Assembly (NCBI GenBank): GCA_947175015.1
Contig: CAMWLE010000028.1
Location: 1 to 37,407, forward strand
Source of the DNA: an uncultured bacterium
GTDB lineage: Bacteria; Bacillota; Clostridia; Lachnospirales; Lachnospiraceae
Reading direction: 5' to 3'
DNA length: 37,407 nucleotides
In this document: piece after piece, positions 1-8,531 of the stretch
How positions within the stretch are numbered: the first letter of the stretch is position 1
How the letters are laid out: every line of letters begins with the position of its first letter
Position numbers and translations under genes: made by a program
Notes under the pieces: generated by a model
Database searches by the model: none
Seen by the model: the letters and a program-made list of their open reading frames with translations, nothing else
Told to the model about the DNA's origin: nothing

Positions 1-127
1 AAATATATCAGATTTTTTCTTTGGTGGATAGACATAAAATCGTGCGTTTACCGTGCAGGGCCAGAATAAAGCATCACCCGCACTATGGCAATAGATAGAA
101 ACAAAATGCCCAGCTGGAGGTACACTG

Positions 128-1387
128 ATGGACGTTTTTTTGATGAAACCCAAAATTGACTTCGCCTTCGAGGAAATCATGATGGACGAAAAAGCCCGCA
201 CCGGGTTCTTGTGTACGGTACTCCACCTGAAGCCGAAAGACGTAAAAAAGACACAGATCCTGAACCCCTACCTGCGGAAAATACATGAAGATGACAAACT
301 CGGGATACTTGATGTCCGTATCCTCATGAACAATGACACTGTAATTGACACGGAAATCCAGCTTTCGGAGCTTCTGGTATGGCCTGACCGCTCCCTGTTC
401 TATGCCGCAAAGATGTACACCGACCAGATCGAACAGGGCCAGAAATACAATGTACTGAAAAAGTGTGTCAGCATCAGCATACTGGACTTTATACTATTCA
501 AGGACAAAACAGATTTCTATTCCTGTTTCCACATCCGTGAGGATACCCACGGATTCCTGTATACCAACAAGATGGAGTTCCATGTAATAGAACTCCCGAA
601 ACTCCCCGCAGGGCTGAAAGAGGACTGCACCGAACTTGAACTGTGGGCTAAATTCATCAATGCAGAACGGAAGGAGGATTTTGATATGCTTGCAGGCATC
701 CAGTCAACCAAAACATACGTTTCTGGTTGGATGTTATTTTTATACCCATTTGTCACCCCATTTCTGGGGTGTGAATTGAAAAAAGGAGGAGGATACCATA
801 TGGCAACAGCAAAGTATATAAAAGGAAAAGACGGGTATTTCCAGGCCAAGGTCTGGGACGGGACGTATACAGAAAATGGAACTAAACACAGGGTTACACT
901 TCGCACCAAGAAGTCAAGCCGGGCTCTGGAGGAAATGGTCAAGGATATGGAAGAGAAGGTCAAAAACAGAAATGTTCTTAAGGAATCCAAAATTTCTGTT
1001 CCTGAATATGCAAAAACTTGGCTTGAAATATATAAGCATGATACTGAGCTAAACACAAAGGCCATGTATCCATTCCTGCAGGAATACTGCAAGTGCTTAC
1101 ATCAGTCCAGATTATTTTACACTACTGGTAAAAATATCATGACCAAAAGCTCCTATGTCAAATTATGGGCTGGCATCCAGAAGCAAATGGGTTCTCCAAC
1201 GCTGACCGCCCACATATTCCGGCATAACTATTGTACCAACCTCTGTTACCAAATCCCTACCATTTCCATCAAGAAAATTGCGGAGCTTTTGGGAGATAAT
1301 GAAAAAATGGTAATAGAAGTTTATAATCATATTATCCTGGAAAAAGAAGATGCACAGAAAGCCGTAGAACAAGCTTTGAACGCATAA
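128..1387 (+). pseudogene. Rpn-family nuclease fragment fused in frame to integrase remnant
   Basis: Residues 1-200 match the Rpn/PD-(D/E)XK nuclease family (recombination-promoting nuclease, putative transposase). The visible signatures are the KIDFAFEEIM start, HEDDKLGILDVRI, the EIQL motif, SLFYAAKMY and FHVIELPKLP. In this fold the Asp of GILDV and the E-x-Q of EIQL are the usual catalytic positions. The family is normally about 280-330 residues, so the C-terminal third is missing. Reading continues without a stop through a non-family stretch (about residues 201-224) into an integrase remnant whose own start is at 800. The start at 128 has GGAGG upstream. I read this as a truncated gene that happens to be in frame with the next one, not a designed fusion. 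Whether the nuclease half is still active is unknown. Confidence 0.7.
800..1387 (+). pseudogene. Tyrosine recombinase (Tn916-type integrase) with internal deletion
   Basis: An ATG at 800 (codon 225 of the longer frame) sits 7 bases behind AAAAGGAGGAGG, so this was an independent gene. The encoded 195 residues begin with the arm-binding type N-terminus of ICE/phage integrases (GYFQAKVWDGTYTENGTKH) and start the SAM-like core-binding region (VPEYAKTWLEIY). They then jump to the catalytic end: HIFRH (H362/R365 of the long frame) and the nucleophilic tyrosine Y399 in EVYNHI. The middle, about 150 residues including the first catalytic arginine, is gone, so it should be inactive. It points at tRNA-Lys about 200 bases downstream, a common integration target. 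This suggests the right end of an old island whose left end lies outside the window. Confidence 0.75.
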
Positions 1388-1392
1388 AAAAG

Positions 1393-1460
1393 TGAGACAA
1401 AAATGAGACATGTTGCCTTCAAAACTATCCTTGTCCAGCGTTGAGACTTAAATGAGACAT
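1393..1460 (+). repeat. Paired direct repeats behind the integrase remnant
   Basis: Two copies of a 19-bp unit, TGAGACAAAAATGAGACAT (1393-1411) and TGAGACTTAAATGAGACAT (1442-1460), are 17/19 identical and 49 bp apart. Each unit itself contains TGAGAC twice, 12 bp apart. Placement just after the integrase stop fits arm-type integrase binding sites; that role is inferred. Confidence 0.5.
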
Positions 1461-1540
1461 TCACAACCATTCACAAAATATTACATAGACCTACATTGCA
1501 GAATATAAGAAAATGCTGATTCCATGCGGTTGCAGGCGTC

Positions 1541-1588
1541 AAAAAAAGAACCGACCCCAAGGCTCCTGCGTCCTCAAAATCAGTTCTT
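1541..1588 (-). terminator. Terminator of tRNA-Lys
   Basis: On the minus strand AGAACTGA (from 1587) pairs with TCGGTTCT (to 1547), with one G-U pair, and is followed by a run of seven T. It lies just past the 3' end of tRNA-Lys. Confidence 0.6.
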
Positions 1589-1593
1589 CCAAG

Positions 1594-1666
1594 TGCACCG
1601 CCAGGGGCTCGAACCCTGGACACCCTGATTAAGAGTCAGGTGCTCTACCAACTGAGCTAGCGGTGC
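1594..1666 (-). tRNA. tRNA-Lys (anticodon CTT)
   Basis: A full 73-nt cloverleaf is readable on the minus strand. The acceptor stem is GCACCGC/GCGGTGC, the D arm is GCTCAGTTGGTAGAGC, the anticodon stem is CCTGA/TCAGG with loop CTCTTAA (anticodon CTT), and the T arm is CAGGG-TTCGAGC-CCCTG. The discriminator is A and CCA is not encoded. The 3' end faces the integrase remnant at 800-1387. Confidence 0.95.
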
Positions 1667-1704
1667 ATTTCTTATGTTTTGTATGTTCCTTACGAACAAG
1701 ACTT

Positions 1705-1733
1705 ATTATATTACAATGTTTTAAGAAATGCAA
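1705..1733 (-). promoter_or_regulatory. Promoter of tRNA-Lys
   Basis: On the minus strand TTGCAT (1733-1728) and TATAAT (1710-1705) are separated by 17 bases, 39 bases ahead of the tRNA 5' end. Both boxes are near the vegetative sigma consensus. Confidence 0.7.
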
Positions 1734-1902
1734 GTGTTTTTTATAATTTTTTTCATATTTTTTTCCCGAAATCTTAAATAGTTGCCTGAACATAGTAAAA
1801 AAATACACTTTTCGCCAAAATGATGCAATCTTCCCTGACCATAACCATGCCAAAACAATGCCATGATATTGTATCGGCATGGCTGCATAATGGCACTTTC
1901 AG

Positions 1903-2781
1903 CTAGGAAATGGCAAACCCTATAATCACACCTGCTGCAACGCCAATTCCATAGAGCATCCCCAATATTTTCAGGTTCTCCTTCCTGTCATGATTAACAC
2001 GAAAAAGTACCAAAAGCCCCACACCGGAATTCGCAAACAAACCTGCCATCAAAGCACCTGCCCCCATTGCTCCTTTCAAATACAACTGCGTAATCACTAC
2101 AGAGCCGGCACAATTAGGAATCAAGCCTACCACCCCGGCCAAAACAGGAGCCAGAACAGGTCTGTTCAGAATCAAACTGGCCAACAGTTCTTCTCCTATT
2201 AAATACAATACCAGATTCAGTGTGAACGTAATCACTAAAATAAAAAAAGCAATTTGCAGCGTATGTGACAGCGCAGATCGAAAAATTCCATTTTCGCAAT
2301 GACAATTCTCCTGCTCACAAATATCATGAATACATTCCTGTTCCCGGATGCCCTTTTTGATCCGCAGCAAATCAATGCTCAATCCAGCTGCCATACCAAC
2401 CATTGCCTTCGTTGATAGGATACCCAGTATCATCTTCACAGGTGCCCGCTCTGACAGCAGCAATGGCAGCATCTCATCAGATGTGGACAGATACACCGCC
2501 ATCAGCGTCCCCAATGTAATAACACGACCGGCATACAGATTTGAGGCTGCTGCGGAAAAGCCGCATTGCGGCACAACACCAAGCAAACCACCTGCTACCG
2601 GCCCCGCCACTATTTTGCCAGCCTTCCTCCGGTTATTTTGCCCCACCCTTACCATCAACCGACGTGCCCCTTCACCTGTCTTATGTTCCAGATATTCCAT
2701 TGCCAAATAGGTCAAAAACAAAAACGGAATCAGTTTTACACTGTCCAGCACAGAATCTAAAATAATATCTAAAATATCCAA
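1903..2781 (-). CDS. Putative heavy-metal/manganese exporter (ArsP_2-like permease)
   Basis: A polytopic membrane protein of 292 residues. It resembles the family annotated as 'putative manganese transporter' or ten-TM heavy-metal exporter (ArsP_2). It has two similar halves, each with a Pro-x-Cys-(G/A) signature in a membrane segment: GVVPQCGFSAAASNLYAG in the first half and GLIPNCAGSVVITQLYLKGA in the second. A Cys/His-rich cytoplasmic loop (CIHDICEQENCHCENG) joins them, a plausible metal-binding linker. I prefer a TTG start at 2781, preceded by AAGGGGG at good spacing and giving the family-like N-terminus (M)DILDIILDSVLDSVKLIPFL. The frame is open to 2871 (an ATG lies at 2859), but that extra segment is hydrophilic and unlike the family. 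Transport direction and metal are inferred from the family only. Confidence 0.75.
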   Translation of the reverse strand: MDILDIILDSVLDSVKLIPFLFLTYLAMEYLEHKTGEGARRLMVRVGQNNRRKAGKIVAGPVAGGLLGVVPQCGFSAAASNLYAGRVITLGTLMAVYLSTSDEMLPLLLSERAPVKMILGILSTKAMVGMAAGLSIDLLRIKKGIREQECIHDICEQENCHCENGIFRSALSHTLQIAFFILVITFTLNLVLYLIGEELLASLILNRPVLAPVLAGVVGLIPNCAGSVVITQLYLKGAMGAGALMAGLFANSGVGLLVLFRVNHDRKENLKILGMLYGIGVAAGVIIGFAIS

Positions 2782-2911
2782 ATTTGCCCCCTTGCCCCTG
2801 TTGGGCCCATTCCATCCCTTGGAACGCTGCTTTGCAATCGTTGCTGTCACGACAGACATTCTTTCAAGCAATCAATCCACACTTCGCAAGAATTCTATTG
2901 CCGCGAATAAA

Positions 2912-2956
2912 TATAGTCCTAAATGCAAGTAACTAACATTTGCATTTAGAACTATA
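2912..2956. promoter_or_regulatory. 45-bp palindromic operator upstream of the metal exporter
   Basis: Inverted repeat with arms TATAGT-C-CTAAATGCAA (2912-2928) and TTGCATTTAG-A-ACTATA (2940-2956). It has one mismatch and an 11-bp centre, exactly symmetric about 2934. It lies about 130 bases upstream of the chosen start of the exporter. No T-tract follows, so it is more likely a protein-binding site than a terminator. It does not match the classical Fur or MntR box that I know. The rest of 2782-3121 holds this site and the terminator at 2994-3028 and nothing else recognisable. Confidence 0.6.
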
Positions 2957-2993
2957 ACACATTCCTGCGGTTTGTCAAGTCCACCGTCCAACT

Positions 2994-3028
2994 ATGAAAA
3001 CATGCTTCGCTGTCACCGACAGCGAAGC
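2994..3028 (-). terminator. Terminator of the 3122-4051 gene
   Basis: A perfect 11-bp stem GCTTCGCTGTC/GACAGCGAAGC (3004-3014, 3018-3028) with a 3-nt loop. On the minus strand it is followed by ATGTTTTC. It lies about 95 bases past the stop codon. Confidence 0.75.
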
Positions 3029-3121
3029 CTTCCACTGGCCACTCTTTAATTCGGATGATTTCAATAGGAAATCAGCCGTTCCCTTCCAGATATTTTCCCC
3101 AATATTCTTTCCAGGCAATGT

Positions 3122-4051
3122 TCAAAGCGTCCCCTGCACACCGCCCGTTTTCCCTGATGGCGTAATCAGTTCCCGAATTTTAGATATCAAATCTATAATA
3201 TCCTGATTTACAAACTCCGTGGGCATCACAAGCTCCTGCCCTTCTCCTGTAACTGTGCGGATAGAAATACTTTTCAATGCACGAAGCCACTCATTGGACA
3301 GATTTATCCCCACTTTAGAAAGCAATTCCGCTTCTTTTCCCAATACTTTGGCAAGATCCTGGATATCATATTGCACTGCTGCCAAATGATAAGAATCCTC
3401 ATTTGACAGCTCATAACGTATTCTTATTCCTTCTGCTGCCAGTTCAAAGCTTTCTCCATCCTCCGTTTTCTCATGGGACATAGCCCCAAGCATCATAAAA
3501 TACTGTGTTTCGGTCATCTGATTCCCGGATGATAACCGAAAACGTTTCACCCTGTCCAAATCAATTCCAAATAGTTGTTCCACCTGTTCCAGAGACATGA
3601 ACACATTTTTCTCCTGTATCGGAACCAGTAAACTCAATAACCCATTATCCTTCAACAAATGACTGCGAACCGCATTATAGAGCATTGCTTCATTGATAAA
3701 ATCTCCATCATCGCTCAAATAGAGCTCAATCAAAGGTTCTGCAGCGCCCTGAGGATAAATCAGCGCATGTATTTTATCCGCCTGCACACTGCCCCGAATG
3801 TCAAAACGATACATTGCCTCCTGTTGAACGCCCGTAAGCTCCGCCAATATCTCCAGCACCCTGACCTGTCCGCTCTCCAATTCTTCCTTATTTAATTCCA
3901 CCGACAGCTCATAGGAAAAATCCGCAGGCTCCTGTCGCTCCCCCAGCATCTTGGCCGTTTTCCACACAGGATAAAAATGTATCCCTGCACCTGCAATAAC
4001 CGCTAAAAGTACCATCAAAACCACCGATAAAATCCATTTTCCTTTTTTCAT
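3122..4051 (-). CDS. Membrane-anchored protein of unknown function
   Basis: 309 residues. One N-terminal hydrophobic segment (about residues 7-26, WILSVVLMVLLAVIAGAGI) follows MKKGK. There is no lipobox cysteine, so it is probably a signal anchor with the remainder outside the membrane. The exported part is acidic and mixed alpha/beta with no motif that I recognise. AGAAAGGCGG precedes the ATG. Directly after the stop, a neighbouring reading frame continues as DALNIAWKEYWGKYLEGNG and then stops. This looks like a genuine protein tail and suggests a late frameshift. It is followed by a strong terminator, lies 102 bases behind the methyltransferase gene, and is likely co-transcribed with it. 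Confidence 0.7.
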   Translation of the reverse strand: MKKGKWILSVVLMVLLAVIAGAGIHFYPVWKTAKMLGERQEPADFSYELSVELNKEELESGQVRVLEILAELTGVQQEAMYRFDIRGSVQADKIHALIYPQGAAEPLIELYLSDDGDFINEAMLYNAVRSHLLKDNGLLSLLVPIQEKNVFMSLEQVEQLFGIDLDRVKRFRLSSGNQMTETQYFMMLGAMSHEKTEDGESFELAAEGIRIRYELSNEDSYHLAAVQYDIQDLAKVLGKEAELLSKVGINLSNEWLRALKSISIRTVTGEGQELVMPTEFVNQDIIDLISKIRELITPSGKTGGVQGTL

Positions 4052-4153
4052 ACGAACCGCCTTTCTCCAAGATTATTTCAAATACATTTGGCCCCTTTCC
4101 ATTCCTGCCTGTTCACAGCCGGCTTGCGAAAGGGATACTTTCCGGCCAAGGCC

Positions 4154-5356
4154 TCAATGCTCGCTTACCACCTGAAAAATGTAGAATTTTAAATAATAAG
4201 ACTGTTCTGCCGCCCAAAGAATGGGATGATCCGGGCCTTGCGTGCGGAATTCCACCTGGCGCAGCCGCTTCCTTGCTCCCTGCGCCGCTTCCCGGATGGT
4301 TTTGGCAAACAGCTCCGGCTCCATAAAATGAGAACAGGAACATGTCGCCAGAAAGCCGCCATCCTTCACCAGCTTCAATCCCCTGAGATTAATCTCCCGA
4401 TAGCCCTTTACTGCGTTTTTCACAGAATTTCTGGCCTTGGTAAATGCAGGCGGGTCCAAAATCACCACATCAAATTTCTCTCCCCTCTCCTCCAGTTCCG
4501 GCAGCAGAGCAAACACATCCTCACATTGAAATCGCACTCTGTCTTCCAGACGATTCAACTTAGCATTTTTCCTGGCCTGCTCTATTGCCAGTTCCGAAGC
4601 GTCCACCCCTAATACACTGTCAGCACCGGCAATACCTGCATTCAACGCGAAAGATCCTGTATGAGTAAAACAGTCCAGAACCTTCTTCCCCTTACACAAA
4701 CGCTGTATTGCAGCCCTGTTATTCTTCTGGTCCAGGAAAAATCCCGTTTTCTGTCCTTCCTCCACATCCACAATATATTTCACGCCATTTTCCACAATTT
4801 CCACTTTTGTGTCAAAAGGCTCTCCTATAAACCCCTTGCAGCGTTCCATTCCCTCCTGCAGACGCACCTTGGCATCACTGCGCTCGTAGACCCCTCGAAT
4901 ACGGATGCCATCCTCCGCCAACACCTTTTTCAGCGTTTCCACAATGACAAGCTTCCATCGGTCAATCCCCAATGCCAACGATTCCACCACCAGCACATCC
5001 GAGAATTTATCCACTGTCATTCCCGGCAGAAAATCCGCTTCTCCGAAGATCAGACGGCAGCTGGAGATATCTATGGTCTGTTTACGATATTCCCACGCGT
5101 CTCTGATACGCCTTTCTATAAAAGCCGCATCAATCACGGCATCCTTTTTTCTTGACATCAGCCGTACAGTAATCTTGGATCTGGTATTAATAAAACCACA
5201 GCCCATATAGTAGCCGTCGAAATCATGGATACCCACAATATCTCCATCTTCATACCTTCCCGAAATGGATGCTATTTCATTATCATATACCCACATGCCT
5301 CCGGCTTTCAGGACACGCCCCTCTCCCTTTTTTAATGTTACAATTGTCTGATACAT
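4154..5356 (-). CDS. rlmI: RlmI-like 23S rRNA (cytosine-5) methyltransferase
   Basis: A 400-residue class I SAM-dependent methyltransferase of the RlmI/YwbD type, which methylates a 23S rRNA cytosine in the cytosol. The N-terminus (TLKKGEGRVLKAGGMWVYDNEI) is the PUA RNA-binding domain. SAM motif I is VLDCFTHTGSFALNAG, the catalytic-site motif is VVILDPPAFTKARNS, and the late cysteine motif is ATCSCSH. The conserved VEEGQKTGFFLDQKNNR block precedes motif I, as in the family. I chose the ATG at 5356 because GAGGAGAGAACA directly precedes it. The frame is open 33 bases further up, but without a ribosome site. E. coli RlmI acts at C1962; that exact site is carried over by homology. Confidence 0.9.
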   Translation of the reverse strand: MYQTIVTLKKGEGRVLKAGGMWVYDNEIASISGRYEDGDIVGIHDFDGYYMGCGFINTRSKITVRLMSRKKDAVIDAAFIERRIRDAWEYRKQTIDISSCRLIFGEADFLPGMTVDKFSDVLVVESLALGIDRWKLVIVETLKKVLAEDGIRIRGVYERSDAKVRLQEGMERCKGFIGEPFDTKVEIVENGVKYIVDVEEGQKTGFFLDQKNNRAAIQRLCKGKKVLDCFTHTGSFALNAGIAGADSVLGVDASELAIEQARKNAKLNRLEDRVRFQCEDVFALLPELEERGEKFDVVILDPPAFTKARNSVKNAVKGYREINLRGLKLVKDGGFLATCSCSHFMEPELFAKTIREAAQGARKRLRQVEFRTQGPDHPILWAAEQSYYLKFYIFQVVSEH

Positions 5357-5457
5357 TGTTCTCTCCTCTATGCTCTGTAATATACGCACTTCCGGTCATG
5401 CCGGAAGCATTTCGACCACTCCTTTAAAAACTTTCTTCAATAATAATATTTTTTTAC

Positions 5458-5486
5458 TTGACAATCAACCGATTTTTATATATTAT
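5458..5486 (+). promoter_or_regulatory. Promoter of tRNA-Pro
   Basis: TTGACA (5458-5463), a 17-base spacer and TATTAT (5481-5486), 15 bases ahead of the tRNA. This is a near-consensus stable-RNA promoter. Confidence 0.85.
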
Positions 5487-5501
5487 TTTAGTGTTGGTAA
5501 T

Positions 5502-5575
5502 CGATGCGTGGCTCAGCTTGGTAGAGCGCTGCGTTCGGGACGCAGAGGTCGCAAGTTCGAATCTTGTCGCATCGA
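5502..5575 (+). tRNA. tRNA-Pro (anticodon CGG)
   Basis: A 74-nt cloverleaf. The acceptor is CGATGCG/CGCATCG, the D arm is GCTCAGCTTGGTAGAGC, the anticodon stem is CTGCG/CGCAG with loop TTCGGGA (anticodon CGG), the variable loop is AGGTC, and the T arm is GCAAG-TTCGAAT-CTTGT. The discriminator is A and CCA is not encoded. It has its own promoter and terminator, so it is monocistronic. Confidence 0.95.
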
Positions 5576-5580
5576 CTGAA

Positions 5581-5610
5581 AAAAGCTCATTGTTATGAGC
5601 TTTTTATTTT
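5581..5610 (+). terminator. Terminator of tRNA-Pro
   Basis: AAAAGCTCAT (5581-5590), loop TGTT, ATGAGCTTTT (from 5595), then a T-rich tail. It starts 5 bases after the tRNA. Confidence 0.85.
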
Positions 5611-6613
5611 TCGCCGAAATCCGGCAGCGCAAAAAACAAATATCATTCAGGAGCGTATTACAGCATCTTATCCCAATCAGAACATATATTTTTATCATAC
5701 CAAAATTTTTCAGAACAACACCATCATTGATACAACCTATCCAAAGACCCATATCATTCAAACAGCGAAACGGGGCAATATCGCACAGACCAAACGACAT
5801 TACCCCATTTCTGAATCAGCAACACTATACTATCATAGACTTGTACACACAATAAATATTACATAGAGCACAAACGCAAAACAAATATATCCTTCCCGAC
5901 CAAAATTCACACTATTTTCTCTAATCAATAATTAATTCGCTCTTTTTTAAATTTTACAACAATTTTGGTTTTTCGTCAATAATTTTAATAATTTTCTAAG
6001 ATTTTTTCAAAGTTCATTTCTTAAAAGAGCAATTTTTGCATGATATTTTGTATATTCTACTATATTCATTGCATATTACATATATCAGATATCATCCGAT
6101 TACCAAAGCTAATTTGCAGCATATCTGATAAATATTACTCCTTCTGCCATTGAAATTGACTTGATTTTTGTCAGATTTGCATATAGCGTTTCTGTAAAAC
6201 ACGATGTAGACTGTATAGCAACTAATCTCCATGCAGTAAGCTGTTCCGCCATGAATGAAAGCCGGGGGTTAGTTGATACACTTAATAAAGAGGCAAATCC
6301 GGCCCATTTAGGCGCATGGCTGCCTTACAAAATAAGCAAGAGGGTTTATTTTAACTACTTGAACATCACAGATTGAGTCAAGTGTTTTCAAAATGAGCAG
6401 GCTTTTATAAATTGACTTTCTGTGCATGATAGGTTCTGCAAAAGGGTCATGTTCCAGAATTACATAGCAGAACATAAACTGTATTCCATCACTTGCATCC
6501 GCAAAGTCCAATACACTTTGCATCCACAATGGCAAATGGAAATTGTCTGTAAAGACAACCGCTGCCATATCCGTTGTAGTATTGAGAATGACCAATTAAA
6601 ATAAGAGGATATT
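5611..6613. other. 1-kb AT-rich intergenic region, no gene called
   Basis: Very AT-rich, especially 5880-6160. Short frames exist (for example 6161-6376 on plus and 6308-6595 on minus), but none has a ribosome site, a recognisable domain or coding-like composition. A 9-bp inverted repeat ATCAGATAT/ATATCTGAT lies at 6084-6092 and 6121-6129. The block 6240-6360 is richer in GC than its surroundings and could be a gene remnant, but I cannot identify it. Confidence 0.5.
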
Positions 6614-8524
6614 ATGGGAAAAGAAGATTATAACAAAGCATTTAAATCAGGAAAAAAAGATTATCAAGCCCGACTGCTTCGAGGGGAAAAGCCAACATTG
6701 CAGGTATTGGATGATATTATGCTGACCAAAGACTCCTATTCTGAGGTATCTCTGGGTCTGGTACAGATTCCCACGGACAGGATTGTTGGAACCAAGACCG
6801 CAGGCAGGAGCAATTCCTTTGCCGGAAATTTTATGCCGATCCTGCAGGATGATTCCGAGTTCGCCTACAAATGGATCTCATTAAGCAATTCTCATGTAGA
6901 GGAAGGCATCCGTGATCCTGTCAAAGCTTATGAATATATGAACGAATTTTATGTGGAAGAAGGCAACAAGCGGGTCAGCGTTATGAAATATTTCGGCGCA
7001 GTTTCCATACCAGGATATGTCACCCGTATTCTCCCCAAACCCACCGCTGACAAAGAAAATAAAATCTATTATGAATTTCTGGATTTTTACAAAGCAGCCC
7101 CTATCAATTATGTCTGGTTCTCCCAGGAAGGGAGTTTCCCCAAACTTCAGGAGGCAGTGGGCAAAGATCCGGGAGAAGAATGGACGGAGGATGACTGCCT
7201 AAGATTCAGTTCCACCTATGCGCAGTTTGAATCGGAATACAAAGCCAAAGGCGGCAGCAAACTGAAAATCACCACAGGAGATGCTTTTCTGGCATTTATC
7301 ACACTGTATGGTTACGAGGAAATTGCTGAGAAAACCACCAGTGAAATCAAGGAGTTAATTACCAAAACCTGGGAGGAGTTTGCACTTTTACAGGAAGATC
7401 AGGAAATTGATCTGAAAATGCACCCAAATCAAGAGAAAAAGCCCTTGCTGAACATATTACTCTCTCCCCTTTCACCAAAGCTGAAGGCGGCATTCATCTA
7501 TGAGAAGACGCCAGGTACTTCCGCCTGGACTTATGCCCATGAATTGGGACGGCTCTACCTGGAACAGACCTTCTCCGATGAAGTAAGTACGGTTTTCTAC
7601 GAAAACGGCACACAGGATAATATTGATTCCCTTATTGCGGAAGCCATCCAAACAGGCTGCAACCTGATATTTACCACCACGCCCTCCTTTGTACAAGCCA
7701 GTGTAAAAGCAGCCATCGCCAATCCGGAGGTACGAATACTGAATTGTTCCCTGAACACTTCTCATCGGTATATCCGAACGTACTACTCCCGGATGCACGA
7801 AGCGAAATTCCTCATGGGTGCTATTGCCGGGGCAATGGCAGATAACAATAAACTGACCTACATTGCGGATTATCCTATTTACGGCTGCATTGCAAATATC
7901 AACGCTTTCGCACTGGGGGCCAAAATGATCAATCCCCGGGTGAAGGTATATTTGGAATGGTCTTCCATGAAAGAATGTGATATCGAAGAGAAAATCCGCG
8001 AAAACGAGTCCTCCTGTATCTCAGGAAGGGATATGGTAATTCCGGAAGAAGGTTCACGCTTCTTCGGCATCTATCATATGGAAGACGGCCATCCAAGGAA
8101 TCTCGCCATGCCTTTGTGGCATTGGGGCAAATTCTATGAGCAGCTCATCCGGACCATTATGGATGGTACCTGGAAATATGATGACAATCCCTCCACAACG
8201 AAGGCAATTAATTATTGGTGGGGCATGTCCTCCGGTGTCATTGATGTCATCTGCTCACAATATCTGCCCATTGGTACAAAACGCCTGGTAGAGCTGCTGA
8301 AATCCACCATCAGCTCTAACGTCTTCAATCCTTTTGCAGGTATTTTGTACTCCCAGACAGGAGTCGTAAAATCGGACCCCAACGGCAGTCTGCTGCCGGA
8401 AGAGATCATGACCATGGATTGGCTGGCAGAAAATGTCATCGGAAGTATTCCGAAAAAAGAAGAACTAAAGGAACAGGCAGAGCCTGTGATGAAGCAACAG
8501 GGAATTAAACAGACGGAAGGATAA
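6614..8524 (+). CDS. Cytosolic protein with ParB-like N-domain and BMP-type ligand-binding domain
   Basis: 636 residues with no signal peptide or lipobox. Residues about 45-130 have a ParB/sulfiredoxin-like look: DPVKAYEYMNEFYVEEGNKRVSV resembles the 'parameter-x-GNKR' core of ParB nucleases/CTPases. Residues about 285-560 match the BMP (basic membrane protein/Med) family of periplasmic-binding folds that bind nucleosides in ABC importers. Signatures there are KAAFIYEKTPGTSAWTYAHELG, the NLIFTTTPSF block and KFLMGAIAGAMADNNKLTYIAD. True BMP importers are lipoproteins next to permease genes; here there is neither. The protein is therefore more likely a cytosolic sensor or regulator. It is followed 7 bases later by a metallophosphoesterase, so the two form an operon. 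The ligand is unknown; a nucleoside or nucleotide is the natural guess from the fold. Confidence 0.75.
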   Translation: MGKEDYNKAFKSGKKDYQARLLRGEKPTLQVLDDIMLTKDSYSEVSLGLVQIPTDRIVGTKTAGRSNSFAGNFMPILQDDSEFAYKWISLSNSHVEEGIRDPVKAYEYMNEFYVEEGNKRVSVMKYFGAVSIPGYVTRILPKPTADKENKIYYEFLDFYKAAPINYVWFSQEGSFPKLQEAVGKDPGEEWTEDDCLRFSSTYAQFESEYKAKGGSKLKITTGDAFLAFITLYGYEEIAEKTTSEIKELITKTWEEFALLQEDQEIDLKMHPNQEKKPLLNILLSPLSPKLKAAFIYEKTPGTSAWTYAHELGRLYLEQTFSDEVSTVFYENGTQDNIDSLIAEAIQTGCNLIFTTTPSFVQASVKAAIANPEVRILNCSLNTSHRYIRTYYSRMHEAKFLMGAIAGAMADNNKLTYIADYPIYGCIANINAFALGAKMINPRVKVYLEWSSMKECDIEEKIRENESSCISGRDMVIPEEGSRFFGIYHMEDGHPRNLAMPLWHWGKFYEQLIRTIMDGTWKYDDNPSTTKAINYWWGMSSGVIDVICSQYLPIGTKRLVELLKSTISSNVFNPFAGILYSQTGVVKSDPNGSLLPEEIMTMDWLAENVIGSIPKKEELKEQAEPVMKQQGIKQTEG

Positions 8525-8531
8525 TTGACTC

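Noticed and set aside
2782..2990. yybP-ykoY (manganese) riboswitch ahead of the metal exporter
   Set aside because: The region shows a symmetric DNA palindrome but not the conserved riboswitch core that I would expect.
6308..6595. 95-codon minus-strand frame in the intergenic region
   Set aside because: No ribosome site, no recognisable domain, and a competing plus-strand frame of equal quality. I could not support coding.
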